Shown here: positions 17,238 to 24,924 of the stretch, piece by piece | Position numbering within the stretch: the stretch's first letter is position 1 | Layout: every line of letters starts with the position of its first letter | Assembly: GCA_034436355.1 (NCBI GenBank) | Contig: DAOTVQ010000016.1 | Location: 1-64,000, forward strand | Direction of reading: 5' to 3' | From: CP2-2F sp034436355 | GTDB taxonomy: Bacteria > Chloroflexota > Anaerolineae > Aggregatilineales > UBA2796 | Length of the DNA: 64,000 nt | The notes under the pieces: generated by a model | What the model was told of the DNA's origin: nothing | The model's database searches: none | What the model saw: only the letters and a program-made list of their open reading frames with translations | Program-made: the position numbers and the translations under genes

Positions 17238-18179
17238 ATGAAAATAGGTGTGGTGGGCAGCGGCTTCGTCGGTGCGACGGCTGCTTATGCAATCGTGATG
17301 CGCGGCGTAGGCAGCGAAATTGTGTTGGTGGATAAATTTGAGGAGCGCGCACAGGCAGAGGCAGATGACATTTTCCATGCTGTGCCGTTTGCCCATCCGC
17401 TGCGTGTGCGCGCCGGGCAGTATAGCGATCTGGTCGGCTGCCGTGTGGTGATCCTAGCCGCGGGCGTTAACCAACAACCCAACGAGACTCGCCTACAGCT
17501 TCTGGGGCGCAACGCTGCCATCTTCCGTGAGATTGTGCCAGAGGTGCTGCGCGCAGCACCCGAAGCACTCTTGATCGTCGCCACCAACCCGGTGGACATC
17601 ATGACGCACCTCACCGCGCAGATCGCCGCCGAACACGGCAGCCCTGACGGGCGTGTTTTTGGCAGCGGCACCATGTTGGATACGGCGCGCTTTCGCGCCC
17701 TGTTGGGCAGGCATTTGGGCGTTGATCCGCAGCATGTGCATGGCTACGTGATCGGTGAGCATGGCGATTCCGAAGTGCTGACGTGGCGTTTGGTCACGGT
17801 TGGTGGTGTGCCACTGGCGGATTTCTGCCGCGAGCGCAGTGTGCGCTTTGATGCCGATTTCATGGCAGAGGTGGACGAGGGCGTGCGGCGCGCTGCCTAC
17901 CGCATCATTGCGGGCAAACGCGCCACCTATTATGGCATTGGCAGCGCTTTAGCGCGCATTGTGGAGGTGATCGCCTCTGATCGGCGCGCCATTTTGACGG
18001 TCTGTTCGCCGATGCCTATGGTTGCCGATGTGCCGAATGTGACCTGTGCCTTGCCACATTTGGTAGGTGGCAGCGGCGTGCTGGATACCTTCCCACTCAC
18101 GCTGAGCACTGAGGAATACGCCGCACTCAACCACAGCGCAGGTATCATCCGTGCGGCGCTGGACGCACTGAATGCCTAG
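17238..18179 (+). CDS. ldh: L-lactate dehydrogenase
   Basis: 313 residues. The NAD-binding fold starts GVVGSGFVGATAAYA. The active-site loop reads GVNQQPNETRLQLLGRN, with Gln80 at the position that is Gln in lactate and Arg in malate dehydrogenases, followed by the catalytic Arg85. ATNPVDIMT, TMLDTARFR and the proton-relay GEHGDSEV complete the family pattern. It interconverts pyruvate and L-lactate with NADH. It starts 32 bases after the lipoprotein gene. Its TAG stop shares the bases CTAG with the stop of the convergent leuB-like gene. Confidence 0.92.
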   Translation: MKIGVVGSGFVGATAAYAIVMRGVGSEIVLVDKFEERAQAEADDIFHAVPFAHPLRVRAGQYSDLVGCRVVILAAGVNQQPNETRLQLLGRNAAIFREIVPEVLRAAPEALLIVATNPVDIMTHLTAQIAAEHGSPDGRVFGSGTMLDTARFRALLGRHLGVDPQHVHGYVIGEHGDSEVLTWRLVTVGGVPLADFCRERSVRFDADFMAEVDEGVRRAAYRIIAGKRATYYGIGSALARIVEVIASDRRAILTVCSPMPMVADVPNVTCALPHLVGGSGVLDTFPLTLSTEEYAALNHSAGIIRAALDALNA

Positions 18180-19180
18180 AGCCGCTTCAGGATAGCATCT
18201 GTCATCTCGGATGTGCTGGCAGACCCGCCCAAATCCCGCGTCAGCACGCCTGCCCGCAGGGCGGCTTGCACGGCAGCTTCCACGCGCTCGGCTGCTTCCG
18301 CCGCGCCAACATGCGCCAGCAGCATGGCAGCACTCAAGATCGCGCCAATCGGATTGGCGATGCCCTGCCCTGCAATATCAGGCGCAGAGCCATGCACTGG
18401 CTCAAAGTAGGCACCCTTGCCCGCGCCCACATTGGCAGAAGGCGCCACACCCAAGCCGCCGATCAAGCCCGCCGCCTCGTCCGAGAGAATATCGCCGAAC
18501 AGATTTTCCGTCACGATCACATCAAAGCGCGCGGGATCGCGCACCAGCCACATCGCACAGGCATCTACCAACAGCTCGTTCACCTGCACGTTCGGAAATT
18601 CGGCAGCAACGCGCAAACACACCTCACGGAACAGCCCATCACCTTCCTTGATCACGTTCGCCTTGTGGACAATGGTCACCTGCTGGCGCGGACGCTGTGC
18701 CGCAAGCTGAAAGGCAGTCCGAGCAATGCGCTCAGTTGCCGCCGCTGTGATCACGCGCTCGGTGATGGCAGTTTGCCCGCCGTCTTCTCGGCGTTCGCGT
18801 CCGCTGTAGAGTCCTTCGGTGTTCTCCCGCACAATGAGCAGGTCTATGCCCTCGCGCCCGCCCGCGATAGGCAGTGAACGCGTTGGGCGCAAATTGGCGT
18901 GCAGGTTGAATAGCTTCCGCATGGTCAGCACCGGGCTGCGGTAGCCTTCGACTTTGGTCATGGGCGATTGCGTCGCGCCAAAGAGCGTGGCATCGGCGGC
19001 GCGCATGGCGGCGATGGTGGCTTCGGGCAAGGCGTCGCCCTGCCGCGTGAAGCACTCCCAACCTGCCTGCGCGTGCGTAAAGCGGATCGGCAGTCCGAGC
19101 GCGCCTAGCACACTTGCTGCCGCGGGAATCACTTCTTTGCCAACGCCATCACCTTCAATCAAACAGATGGTGAGGCTCAT
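18176..19180 (-). CDS. leuB: Isopropylmalate/homoisocitrate dehydrogenase-family enzyme
   Basis: 334 residues of the beta-decarboxylating dehydrogenase family. Marks are IEGDGVGKEV, MRKLFNLHANLRP (malate-binding arginines), VRENTEGLYSG, the catalytic Lys in VHKANVIK, the Mg-binding ENLFGDILSDEAAGL, and the NAD region PVHGSAPDIAGQGIANP. The overall sequence and short length resemble Thermus homoisocitrate dehydrogenase. However, hand alignment places Leu85 where that enzyme has its specificity Arg85, favouring a hydrophobic substrate such as 3-isopropylmalate. It overlaps the small-subunit dehydratase gene by ATGA, so translation is coupled. Leucine synthesis is the better guess; lysine or a relative is possible. 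Confidence 0.8.
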   Translation of the reverse strand: MSLTICLIEGDGVGKEVIPAAASVLGALGLPIRFTHAQAGWECFTRQGDALPEATIAAMRAADATLFGATQSPMTKVEGYRSPVLTMRKLFNLHANLRPTRSLPIAGGREGIDLLIVRENTEGLYSGRERREDGGQTAITERVITAAATERIARTAFQLAAQRPRQQVTIVHKANVIKEGDGLFREVCLRVAAEFPNVQVNELLVDACAMWLVRDPARFDVIVTENLFGDILSDEAAGLIGGLGVAPSANVGAGKGAYFEPVHGSAPDIAGQGIANPIGAILSAAMLLAHVGAAEAAERVEAAVQAALRAGVLTRDLGGSASTSEMTDAILKRL

Positions 19181-19680
19181 TCGGCGCGCTCCGCTGCCAG
19201 CTTGGCGCGCAGCATTGGGATCAAGCCGCCCGCCGCTAGGATCGCTTTGAGCGACGGTGAGAGCGGCGGAAAATCGAACGTCCCTGCCGCGCAGCGCACC
19301 TGATGCGCCTCTAAATCCACCTGCACCGTCTCGCCATGCTGAATCGCCTCGACAGCCGCCGCGGAAACGACGGGCAGCAAGCCGCCGTTCACTGCGTTAC
19401 GGAAGTAGATGCGCGCTATGGATTTGGCGATCAGCACGCGCACGCCCGCTTGTACAAGGCAGGTCACCGCTTGCTCACGCGATGAGCCACAGCCCCAGTT
19501 TGTGCCGCCCACCACCATATCGCCCGCTCGGACGTTAGCGGCAAAGGTTGGGTCAAGGTCTTCTAGGGCGTGGCGCGCCATCTGAGCAGGCTCAGTGACG
19601 GTGTAGGTATATTTGCCGGGAAAGATCACATCGGTGTTGACGTTATCGCCATATTTCCAGACGCGCCCAGTGTAGATCAT
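19177..19680 (-). CDS. leuD: 3-isopropylmalate dehydratase-type small subunit
   Basis: 167 residues, the swivelling aconitase domain as a free subunit. It shows WKYGDNVNTDVIFPGKYTYT near the N-terminus, GGTNWGCGSSREQAV, and AKSIARIYFRNAVNGGLLPV. It isomerises 2-isopropylmalate or homocitrate-like substrates with an iron-sulfur large subunit. The large-subunit gene is not in the window. AAGGAG lies six bases before the ATG at 19680. It overlaps the downstream leuB-like gene by four bases. The specificity loop (KYTYT) does not match the loops recalled for either isopropylmalate or homoaconitate isomerases, so the substrate is left open. Confidence 0.85.
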   Translation of the reverse strand: MIYTGRVWKYGDNVNTDVIFPGKYTYTVTEPAQMARHALEDLDPTFAANVRAGDMVVGGTNWGCGSSREQAVTCLVQAGVRVLIAKSIARIYFRNAVNGGLLPVVSAAAVEAIQHGETVQVDLEAHQVRCAAGTFDFPPLSPSLKAILAAGGLIPMLRAKLAAERAE

Positions 19681-19696
19681 GCTTGCTCCTTAAGGC

Positions 19697-20872
19697 TTAG
19701 CGCCGTGATGATTGAATGGCATAGGGCAGCGGCAGCACCTCGTTAAGGATCAGCGCAAAGGTGCTGCCGTTCCACTGATAGGCAAAGCGTTCTACGCCGC
19801 TTGGGCAGCAGTTCGGCTCTTCGGGCAGGTAGTGGGCTTGGAAGAACGTTAGCAGCCGCCCGTTGATCTGCATGAAGCCTTTGTAAAAGGTGTTGTTGAA
19901 GACGGGCTGCACCAAGCCAGTGGCAGGGTTGAAGCGCAAAATGTGAGTATCCATGATGCTGCCGGTGCCTTCCAAGCGCACACTCCACAGCAGCGATGGG
20001 TAAGGATCGCCTGTCAAGTCGTGCAGGCTCAACCGATCTGTGCGAGCAAAAAAATCGGTGTACTGGGTGAAGATCGGCGTCCAGCTTCCGCCGCGCAGCG
20101 CAAACGTCCGCAGCGAATCACGCGGTTGCACACCCTCTAAGCGCGCCAGCACCACCACAATGGGCGACGTGCCGCCATCCAGCTTGGTGCTGGCAAGGCA
20201 GACCACTTGCTCACCGGGATCAAGCAGGCGCGGCAAGCTGCTCACAATGCTATCCCAGCCCGTCATGCCGAACGTTTTCAGGTCGAAGTTATCACAGACC
20301 TGATAACCATAGACGCGCAGCGGGGCGGTCACCTGCATTTCACGGACGGTATCCACCAGCCAGCCTTCGGCGCCGCTGCCCAGCACGCGCACTTTCCACC
20401 AAGTATAAAGGTCGGTGATGATGGGCGCATCCAGCACGCGCACCTGTGTGCCAATCGGCAGCGTCGCCAAGATGGTGTTGCCACGTCCGGGCGCGGCGTA
20501 AAGGCTCATCGGGTTGGCGGTGATCACAGCAGTGGCGCTGCGATCCATGTTCGGCGTGATTTGGGTTGGGTCGGCAAAGTCAATGACGTTGTCATCTGGG
20601 CTGATCCAGCCGCTGGTGCCGCCAATCTGGATGAAGAGCCACTGCCTGCCTTCCGCAAAGGTGCGGTCAGCGCGCCACAAGAAGCGATTGCCGACGCCAA
20701 TCGTCCGCAGGATAGGGCTGCCTAGGCTAGGGCGCTCATAGAGCGCAATCGGCGCGCCGTTATAAACTTGTAGTACCATCTCCACGCCAACTTGGGCAGC
20801 GGCAAGGTAGGGTGAAAGACAGAGCGCAACCACCACACACAGCAGACTTAAACCTTTTACCAAGCGCGTCAT
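19697..20872 (-). CDS. Secreted SH3-domain protein
   Basis: About 391 residues with a signal peptide (RLVKGLSLLCVVVALCLSPYLAAAQ). Two bacterial SH3-like units follow: IALYERPSLGSPILRTI to SGWISPD, and MSLYAAPGRGNTILATLPIGTQVRVL to AEGWLVD. A C-terminal region of about 200 residues is of unknown fold. Bacterial SH3 modules usually bind cell-wall peptides. The ATG at 20872 is preferred because GGGAG (20886-20882) sits nine bases upstream. A perfect hairpin encloses that site (separate entry). It lies between the glycosidase gene upstream and leuD downstream on the same strand. Confidence 0.72.
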   Translation of the reverse strand: MTRLVKGLSLLCVVVALCLSPYLAAAQVGVEMVLQVYNGAPIALYERPSLGSPILRTIGVGNRFLWRADRTFAEGRQWLFIQIGGTSGWISPDDNVIDFADPTQITPNMDRSATAVITANPMSLYAAPGRGNTILATLPIGTQVRVLDAPIITDLYTWWKVRVLGSGAEGWLVDTVREMQVTAPLRVYGYQVCDNFDLKTFGMTGWDSIVSSLPRLLDPGEQVVCLASTKLDGGTSPIVVVLARLEGVQPRDSLRTFALRGGSWTPIFTQYTDFFARTDRLSLHDLTGDPYPSLLWSVRLEGTGSIMDTHILRFNPATGLVQPVFNNTFYKGFMQINGRLLTFFQAHYLPEEPNCCPSGVERFAYQWNGSTFALILNEVLPLPYAIQSSRR

Positions 20873-20910
20873 GGAAAGCATCTCCCACAGTGCAAACGGA
20901 TGCTTTCCAT
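20871..20910 (-). promoter_or_regulatory. Perfect 12-bp hairpin enclosing the ribosome-binding site of the SH3 gene
   Basis: Arms ATGGAAAGCATC (20871-20882) and GATGCTTTCCAT (20899-20910) are exactly complementary across a 16-base loop. In the minus-strand mRNA, the GGGAG ribosome-binding site lies in the loop and the first two bases of the AUG lie in the stem. This could limit or tune translation. No T-run follows, so it is not an ordinary terminator. Confidence 0.6.
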
Positions 20911-20938
20911 TGTAACGCAGCTTTGGCAAAGGGCGCAC

Positions 20939-22666
20939 TCAGCGGCGCACGAGTGTATAGTAAACGATGGTGCGCGGCGGCAGCGTCTCGGCATAGCGGA
21001 TTTGGTGATCGGGGCTGAGCGGCACGGGCTGCCACTGATAGGCATCGGTGATCAGCGGCTCGGCAAAGGGCGCGCCGTAGAGTCCTTCGCCGCCTGCCTG
21101 CATGGTGCGCTTGCTGATCAGCACCTCGCCACCGAAACCTTGCGGTGCATCAAAGCGAAAGTCAATCGGGCGTGGCGAGTCGTCTTTGTTGACGGCGATC
21201 AGATAGATCACCTGCCCTGTCGGATCCGTGGTGGCTATAGCATCCAGCAGGCGATCTTGCAGCCCTGTGTAGGCGGCAAGGATTTTTGCCTCTGTGTGCG
21301 CGATGTATTCGCGGTATGCCCACCACACAGGGTTTCGCACCAATTCATGGTTAGAGTCGGCATCCTGATAGACGAGTCCCTTCGTCCAGAAGTCATTGCC
21401 CTTCCAATAAAAGTGAGAGAGCATCCGCAGCTTGCCAGTGGCAAAGTAAGTGTTTAGGGCGCTGGTGTGCCACAGTGCCGCGTAAAAATTCTTGTAGTAT
21501 TCCTTCGATTGTTGCAGTGTTCTGCCGGCGGCAAGGTTCATCTCCGAGACGACCAACGGCAGCCGCACGCCATAAGCCGCGCTTTGGGCATAGAGTGCGT
21601 TCACGCGGTTGAAAATGGCGTAGAGGTTCTCTAGGCGGTAGATGTTGTTTGGCACATCCCATGTATCGCTGCCATAGTCGTGCCAGCTTAGAAAGCCAAC
21701 ATCATAAGCGCCCTCGCGGGAGCCTTTCGCCAACAAGGTCGGGATATAGGCACGCCATGCGCGCTCACCGTCATCAGTGCGGTTGGCAAAGCCATCGGGA
21801 AAGCCACCATCAATCGGGTCGCCGCTGCCAAGCACGGGCCCGCCCAGCCGAATGCTGTTCACCCGCGGATCAGGGTGCGCCTTAATGCGCGCCGCCACCT
21901 GTCGAAAGATCGCGGCGTAGGTTTCAGGCGAGACAGGCACATCCGCATAGCCCCAGTCAGGCTCATTCAGCACTTCCCAATATTTAATGCCGCGCTCCAA
22001 CACGACGTTATAATAATAAACCACCGCCAAAAAGTAATCGGCGTAGGCAGCGCTCTCTGGCGGATTGCCCATGTAGGATTCGCCGCCGTAGTGCATCACC
22101 ATCATCAGCGGGAAGCGCACCAAGCCCTCTGCGCCGCCGATATAGGGCATGATGTTGCTCAGGGTGCGCTCAGGATCGTCAAAGCGCCAGCCGCGCTCGC
22201 TCAGATAGCTGAAATCGCTCGGCGCAAAATCCGCCGCAAAGGGATCATCGGCTGTTTCGGCGCGCACTTCTTCTGCTGTCACCTCAACGCGCAAAAAGTC
22301 AAGCTGGAGTTCGCGCAGCCAAGCGCGCTCTTGCGCGCCGCCTTCGCCTTCGGGCAGCCAATACAATTCTGTGCCGATGAAGGGACGGTTGGGTAAGCAC
22401 GCCACGTCCACGGCGCCACGCACAGAGTCCGCGCTGCTGATCTCGCCTGTGAAAATGCCGTGTGCCGCACCGATGCTTGGCAGGGCGCTAGGGCGCATGT
22501 AGGCGGCTGGCTCCGGCAGTTCATCCTGAGTCTGCGCGCTGAACCAACTGCCAACGCATAAGTCTGCCTGTGCGCTTGGGCGTTCTATCGCCAGCAGCAG
22601 CACGCCGAACAGCAGCACTGCCAGCGGCATGCGCCTAAAAAATAATCGTAGCATTGCTATAGTCAT
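20939..22666 (-). CDS. Secreted clan-A glycoside hydrolase (GH39/GH5-like)
   Basis: About 575 residues, with a basic and hydrophobic N-terminus (LFFRRMPLAVLLFGVLLLAIERPSAQA) that fits a signal peptide or anchor. The barrel carries KYWEVLNEPDWGY, with the acid/base Glu after Asn near residue 235, SWHDYGSDTW, and PLVVSEMNLA, with the likely nucleophile Glu near residue 375. The Asn-Glu-Pro and strand-7 Glu pattern defines clan A. The spacing and His-Asp-Tyr context recall beta-xylosidase or mannosidase families, but the exact family is not settled. The start is set at the ATG at 22666; a start at 22726 would place a non-signal stretch in front. Confidence 0.75.
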   Translation of the reverse strand: MTIAMLRLFFRRMPLAVLLFGVLLLAIERPSAQADLCVGSWFSAQTQDELPEPAAYMRPSALPSIGAAHGIFTGEISSADSVRGAVDVACLPNRPFIGTELYWLPEGEGGAQERAWLRELQLDFLRVEVTAEEVRAETADDPFAADFAPSDFSYLSERGWRFDDPERTLSNIMPYIGGAEGLVRFPLMMVMHYGGESYMGNPPESAAYADYFLAVVYYYNVVLERGIKYWEVLNEPDWGYADVPVSPETYAAIFRQVAARIKAHPDPRVNSIRLGGPVLGSGDPIDGGFPDGFANRTDDGERAWRAYIPTLLAKGSREGAYDVGFLSWHDYGSDTWDVPNNIYRLENLYAIFNRVNALYAQSAAYGVRLPLVVSEMNLAAGRTLQQSKEYYKNFYAALWHTSALNTYFATGKLRMLSHFYWKGNDFWTKGLVYQDADSNHELVRNPVWWAYREYIAHTEAKILAAYTGLQDRLLDAIATTDPTGQVIYLIAVNKDDSPRPIDFRFDAPQGFGGEVLISKRTMQAGGEGLYGAPFAEPLITDAYQWQPVPLSPDHQIRYAETLPPRTIVYYTLVRR

Positions 22667-22830
22667 GATCGAGTCGGCAACCTTAATTGATAGACATTTG
22701 AGATAATCAGCAGGACAGCTTGCCACTATGATCTAGGTGCATCATGCTGCGTCATCCTCAATCGTAGCGAACCTTAAACAGTGTGAGTCTATCCAAGTTA
22801 TCTCAGTAACAGCCGAAAGATATGTGAGCC

Positions 22831-24069
22831 GTGGCTGAAAAACGGACTGTTTTGTATATTGAAGATGATGCTCATGCCCGTAACCTTGTGCGGAAAATTC
22901 TTCAAAAAGAATTTGAAGTGCTGACCGCGCAAAATGCGCTAGAAGGGCTGGACATTTTGCAGCAGCAGATGCCTGATTTGGTGCTGACTGATCTTAACCT
23001 GCCCGATCTATCGGGCGAGGTGATCGCAGCGCGCATTCGCGCCCTTGCCGGCGATGACATCCCGATTGTCGCCATGACTGCCCACAGCGAAAAACAGGTG
23101 CGTGAGCGCGCCTTAGCCGCCGGCTGCATTGGCTACATCACCAAACCGATTGATTCGCGGACGCTGGTCGCCACCATTCACGACTTTTTGGGCGGGCGCA
23201 CCGAACGACTGGATGATATCGATCAGCGGCGTGCCACCAAAGAGATGCACGCAGACCTCACCAGCCAGTTGGAACGCACTGTCCGTAAGCTGCAAGAAGA
23301 TAACGCCGAACTGCGGAACTTGGAGCGCGCCAAGACTGCCTTCCTCACCCAAGTTTCACACGAACTCCGCACACCACTAACCGTCCTCTCCGGCTACATC
23401 CAGATGCTGCGCCAACAACTGCAAGCCAATCCGAATGTGAATCCGTCCTATGCCGATCTGGCGACGATGGCAGTCGCCGGCGTGCAGCGCCTGCACACCG
23501 TCATGAACGAAGTAGTGGTCATGGCGCGCCTTGCGGCAAATCAGGTAGATGCCTTCATGGCGCCCGTCAGCATTGGCGCTTTGGCGCAAGAGGCGCTGGA
23601 GGAATATGCGCCTGCCCTTGAACGCCGCCAGCTACGCATTGAGCAAAGCGGCGAATGTTGGGAGAACATCATCATGGCGGATGCCACACTGCTGCGGCTT
23701 GCCTTCAGCAACCTGATCAGCAACGCGATCAAGGCAACGCCCGATGGTGGCGGCGCAATCACCTTTCATATTGGCAAGCAAGCAGATATTTTACACATCT
23801 ACGTGCGCGATCAGGGCATTGGCGTTCACCCTGATCATCTGCGGCTGCTGTTCAAGCCGTTCTACACCAGCATTGACGTGAACCGCGGACGCACCAGCAA
23901 GACCGATTTTATGGGCATGGGCATGGGCATCGGGTTGACCATTGTCTCGCGGGTGGTGGAGGCGCATCATGGGCGCGTCTGGGCAGAGAGCAGCGGCTAT
24001 GACGAAGAAACCTGCCCGGGCGCAACCTTTCACATCTTGCTGCCCAACCTAAGTGGGACGGCTGACTAG
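22831..24069 (+). CDS. Response regulator-histidine kinase, receiver first
   Basis: 412 residues, no membrane segment. An N-terminal receiver has acidic EDD (11-13), phospho-acceptor Asp54 in LVLTDLNLPD, and the Lys in ITKPID. A short coiled coil leads to the dimerisation/phosphoacceptor box FLTQVSHELRTPLT (His177). The ATPase domain has LRLAFSNLISNAIKATP, DQGIGV, FKPFYT and GMGMGIGLTIV. Receiver-before-kinase order suggests it is controlled by phosphotransfer from another kinase rather than by a ligand. The start is a GTG at 22831 with a weak ribosome-binding site. It is divergent from the glycosidase gene. Its target is unknown. Confidence 0.88.
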   Translation: MAEKRTVLYIEDDAHARNLVRKILQKEFEVLTAQNALEGLDILQQQMPDLVLTDLNLPDLSGEVIAARIRALAGDDIPIVAMTAHSEKQVRERALAAGCIGYITKPIDSRTLVATIHDFLGGRTERLDDIDQRRATKEMHADLTSQLERTVRKLQEDNAELRNLERAKTAFLTQVSHELRTPLTVLSGYIQMLRQQLQANPNVNPSYADLATMAVAGVQRLHTVMNEVVVMARLAANQVDAFMAPVSIGALAQEALEEYAPALERRQLRIEQSGECWENIIMADATLLRLAFSNLISNAIKATPDGGGAITFHIGKQADILHIYVRDQGIGVHPDHLRLLFKPFYTSIDVNRGRTSKTDFMGMGMGIGLTIVSRVVEAHHGRVWAESSGYDEETCPGATFHILLPNLSGTAD

Positions 24070-24309
24070 CAAGGCAGCCGCCTTTGATGGGCGGTATTGG
24101 TTGAAGGGCGGCACATCGCGCTGCACCAACAAACCAATTCGGCGTAGGGCGGCGGCATCAAATTCGCGCTGTCGGCAGACGTCACACTGCCAAGCGGGCG
24201 TGTTGGGCGCACAGATTAGCGTGTTGCCGTGCGTGTAAATGGCGTTGGCGCGCTTCAGATCAAGCCTTCCGATACGGCAGTGTGGGCAGAGCAAACTATC
24301 GCGGCGCAT
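24049..24309 (-). CDS. YgiT-type zinc-finger protein
   Basis: 86 residues with two Cys pairs, LCPHCRIG near the N-terminus and WQCDVCRQREFD in the middle, the layout of the YgiT/MqsA zinc-finger family. The helix-turn-helix half of MqsA is absent and no MqsR-like toxin is adjacent, so an antitoxin role is not supported. The ATG at 24309 has GAGGA nine bases upstream, and a minus-strand -10 TATAAT lies at 24351-24346. The 3' end overlaps the convergent kinase gene by 21 bases. Confidence 0.65.
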   Translation of the reverse strand: MRRDSLLCPHCRIGRLDLKRANAIYTHGNTLICAPNTPAWQCDVCRQREFDAAALRRIGLLVQRDVPPFNQYRPSKAAALLVSRPT

Positions 24310-24378
24310 GGGAATGAATCCTCAATATATTTCTGAGATGCATCTATTATAAGGCGGCAAGCGGCGTGTGATGGTTCA

Positions 24379-24401
24379 GATTAGGCTAGGATCGCCTAAT
24401 C
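24379..24401. promoter_or_regulatory. Perfect 8-bp inverted repeat, operator candidate
   Basis: GATTAGGC-N7-GCCTAATC lies in the 218-bp divergent gap between the zinc-finger gene and the cyclic-nucleotide-binding gene. It is about 28 bp upstream of the minus-strand -10 (24351-24346) and 55 bp upstream of the plus-strand -35 (24456), a suitable place for a regulator serving one or both genes. Confidence 0.45.
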
Positions 24402-24455
24402 CTTTGAAACTGCTTGTGATCTCTTACCAATCCCAAAATGTTAAGGGTTATCGTC

Positions 24456-24483
24456 TTGCATGGCGCATCGCACACGCTATAGT
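24456..24483 (+). promoter_or_regulatory. Candidate promoter of the cyclic-nucleotide-binding gene
   Basis: TTGCAT (24456-24461) and TATAGT (24478-24483) with a 16-bp spacer, followed by AGAGGAGA (24512-24519) and the ATG at 24528. Confidence 0.5.
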
Positions 24484-24527
24484 TTGAGGCGCACAGCACT
24501 AGCCTTTATTCAGAGGAGATAAACCCG

Positions 24528-24884
24528 ATGAGCGTCACAACCAACTTGTTCCGCCATGTTGACCAACCGGAAGAATTCAGTGCCGGGCAGAGCATTTTCA
24601 GCGAAGGCGAATATGGCGCAGTGATGTACGTCGTCTTGGATGGCGAAGTCAACTTGATTGATCACAGCGGCAATATCACCGAAGTGGTGATGCCCGGCGG
24701 CATGTTCGGCGAGATGGCGCTCATTGATGCCAAGCCACGCAGCCTTTCGGCGGTGGCGCGCACCAACTGCAAACTTGCCCCAGTAGATCGGCAGCGCTTT
24801 AGCTTCATGGTGACCGAGACGCCCTATTTTGCCCTGCACGTGATGCAGGTGATGGCAGAACGGCTGCGTCGGCGCGGCGGCTGA
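24528..24884 (+). CDS. Stand-alone cyclic nucleotide-binding domain protein
   Basis: 118 residues, a single cNMP-binding beta-roll: FSAGQSIFSEGEYGAVMYVVLDGEVNLI, the phosphate-binding cassette GGMFGEMALIDAKPRSLSAVA, and a C-terminal helix ending in basic residues. The Gly-Glu and Arg of the cassette are present, so nucleotide binding is plausible. There is no helix-turn-helix, so it is not a CRP-type transcription factor. It may act as a sensory partner for another protein. AGAGGAGA gives a strong ribosome-binding site. Confidence 0.88.
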   Translation: MSVTTNLFRHVDQPEEFSAGQSIFSEGEYGAVMYVVLDGEVNLIDHSGNITEVVMPGGMFGEMALIDAKPRSLSAVARTNCKLAPVDRQRFSFMVTETPYFALHVMQVMAERLRRRGG

Positions 24885-24924
24885 GCCTAGCGCGCCCTAC
24901 CTTTGCGCGCTACAATCTGCTGCT

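Noticed and set aside
17238..18179. Annotation as malate dehydrogenase
   Set aside because: The substrate-discriminating position is Gln (NQQPNETR), as in lactate dehydrogenases.
24049..24309. MqsA-type antitoxin
   Set aside because: No helix-turn-helix half and no adjacent toxin gene.
24528..24884. CRP/FNR transcription factor
   Set aside because: There is no helix-turn-helix; the protein ends after the nucleotide-binding roll.
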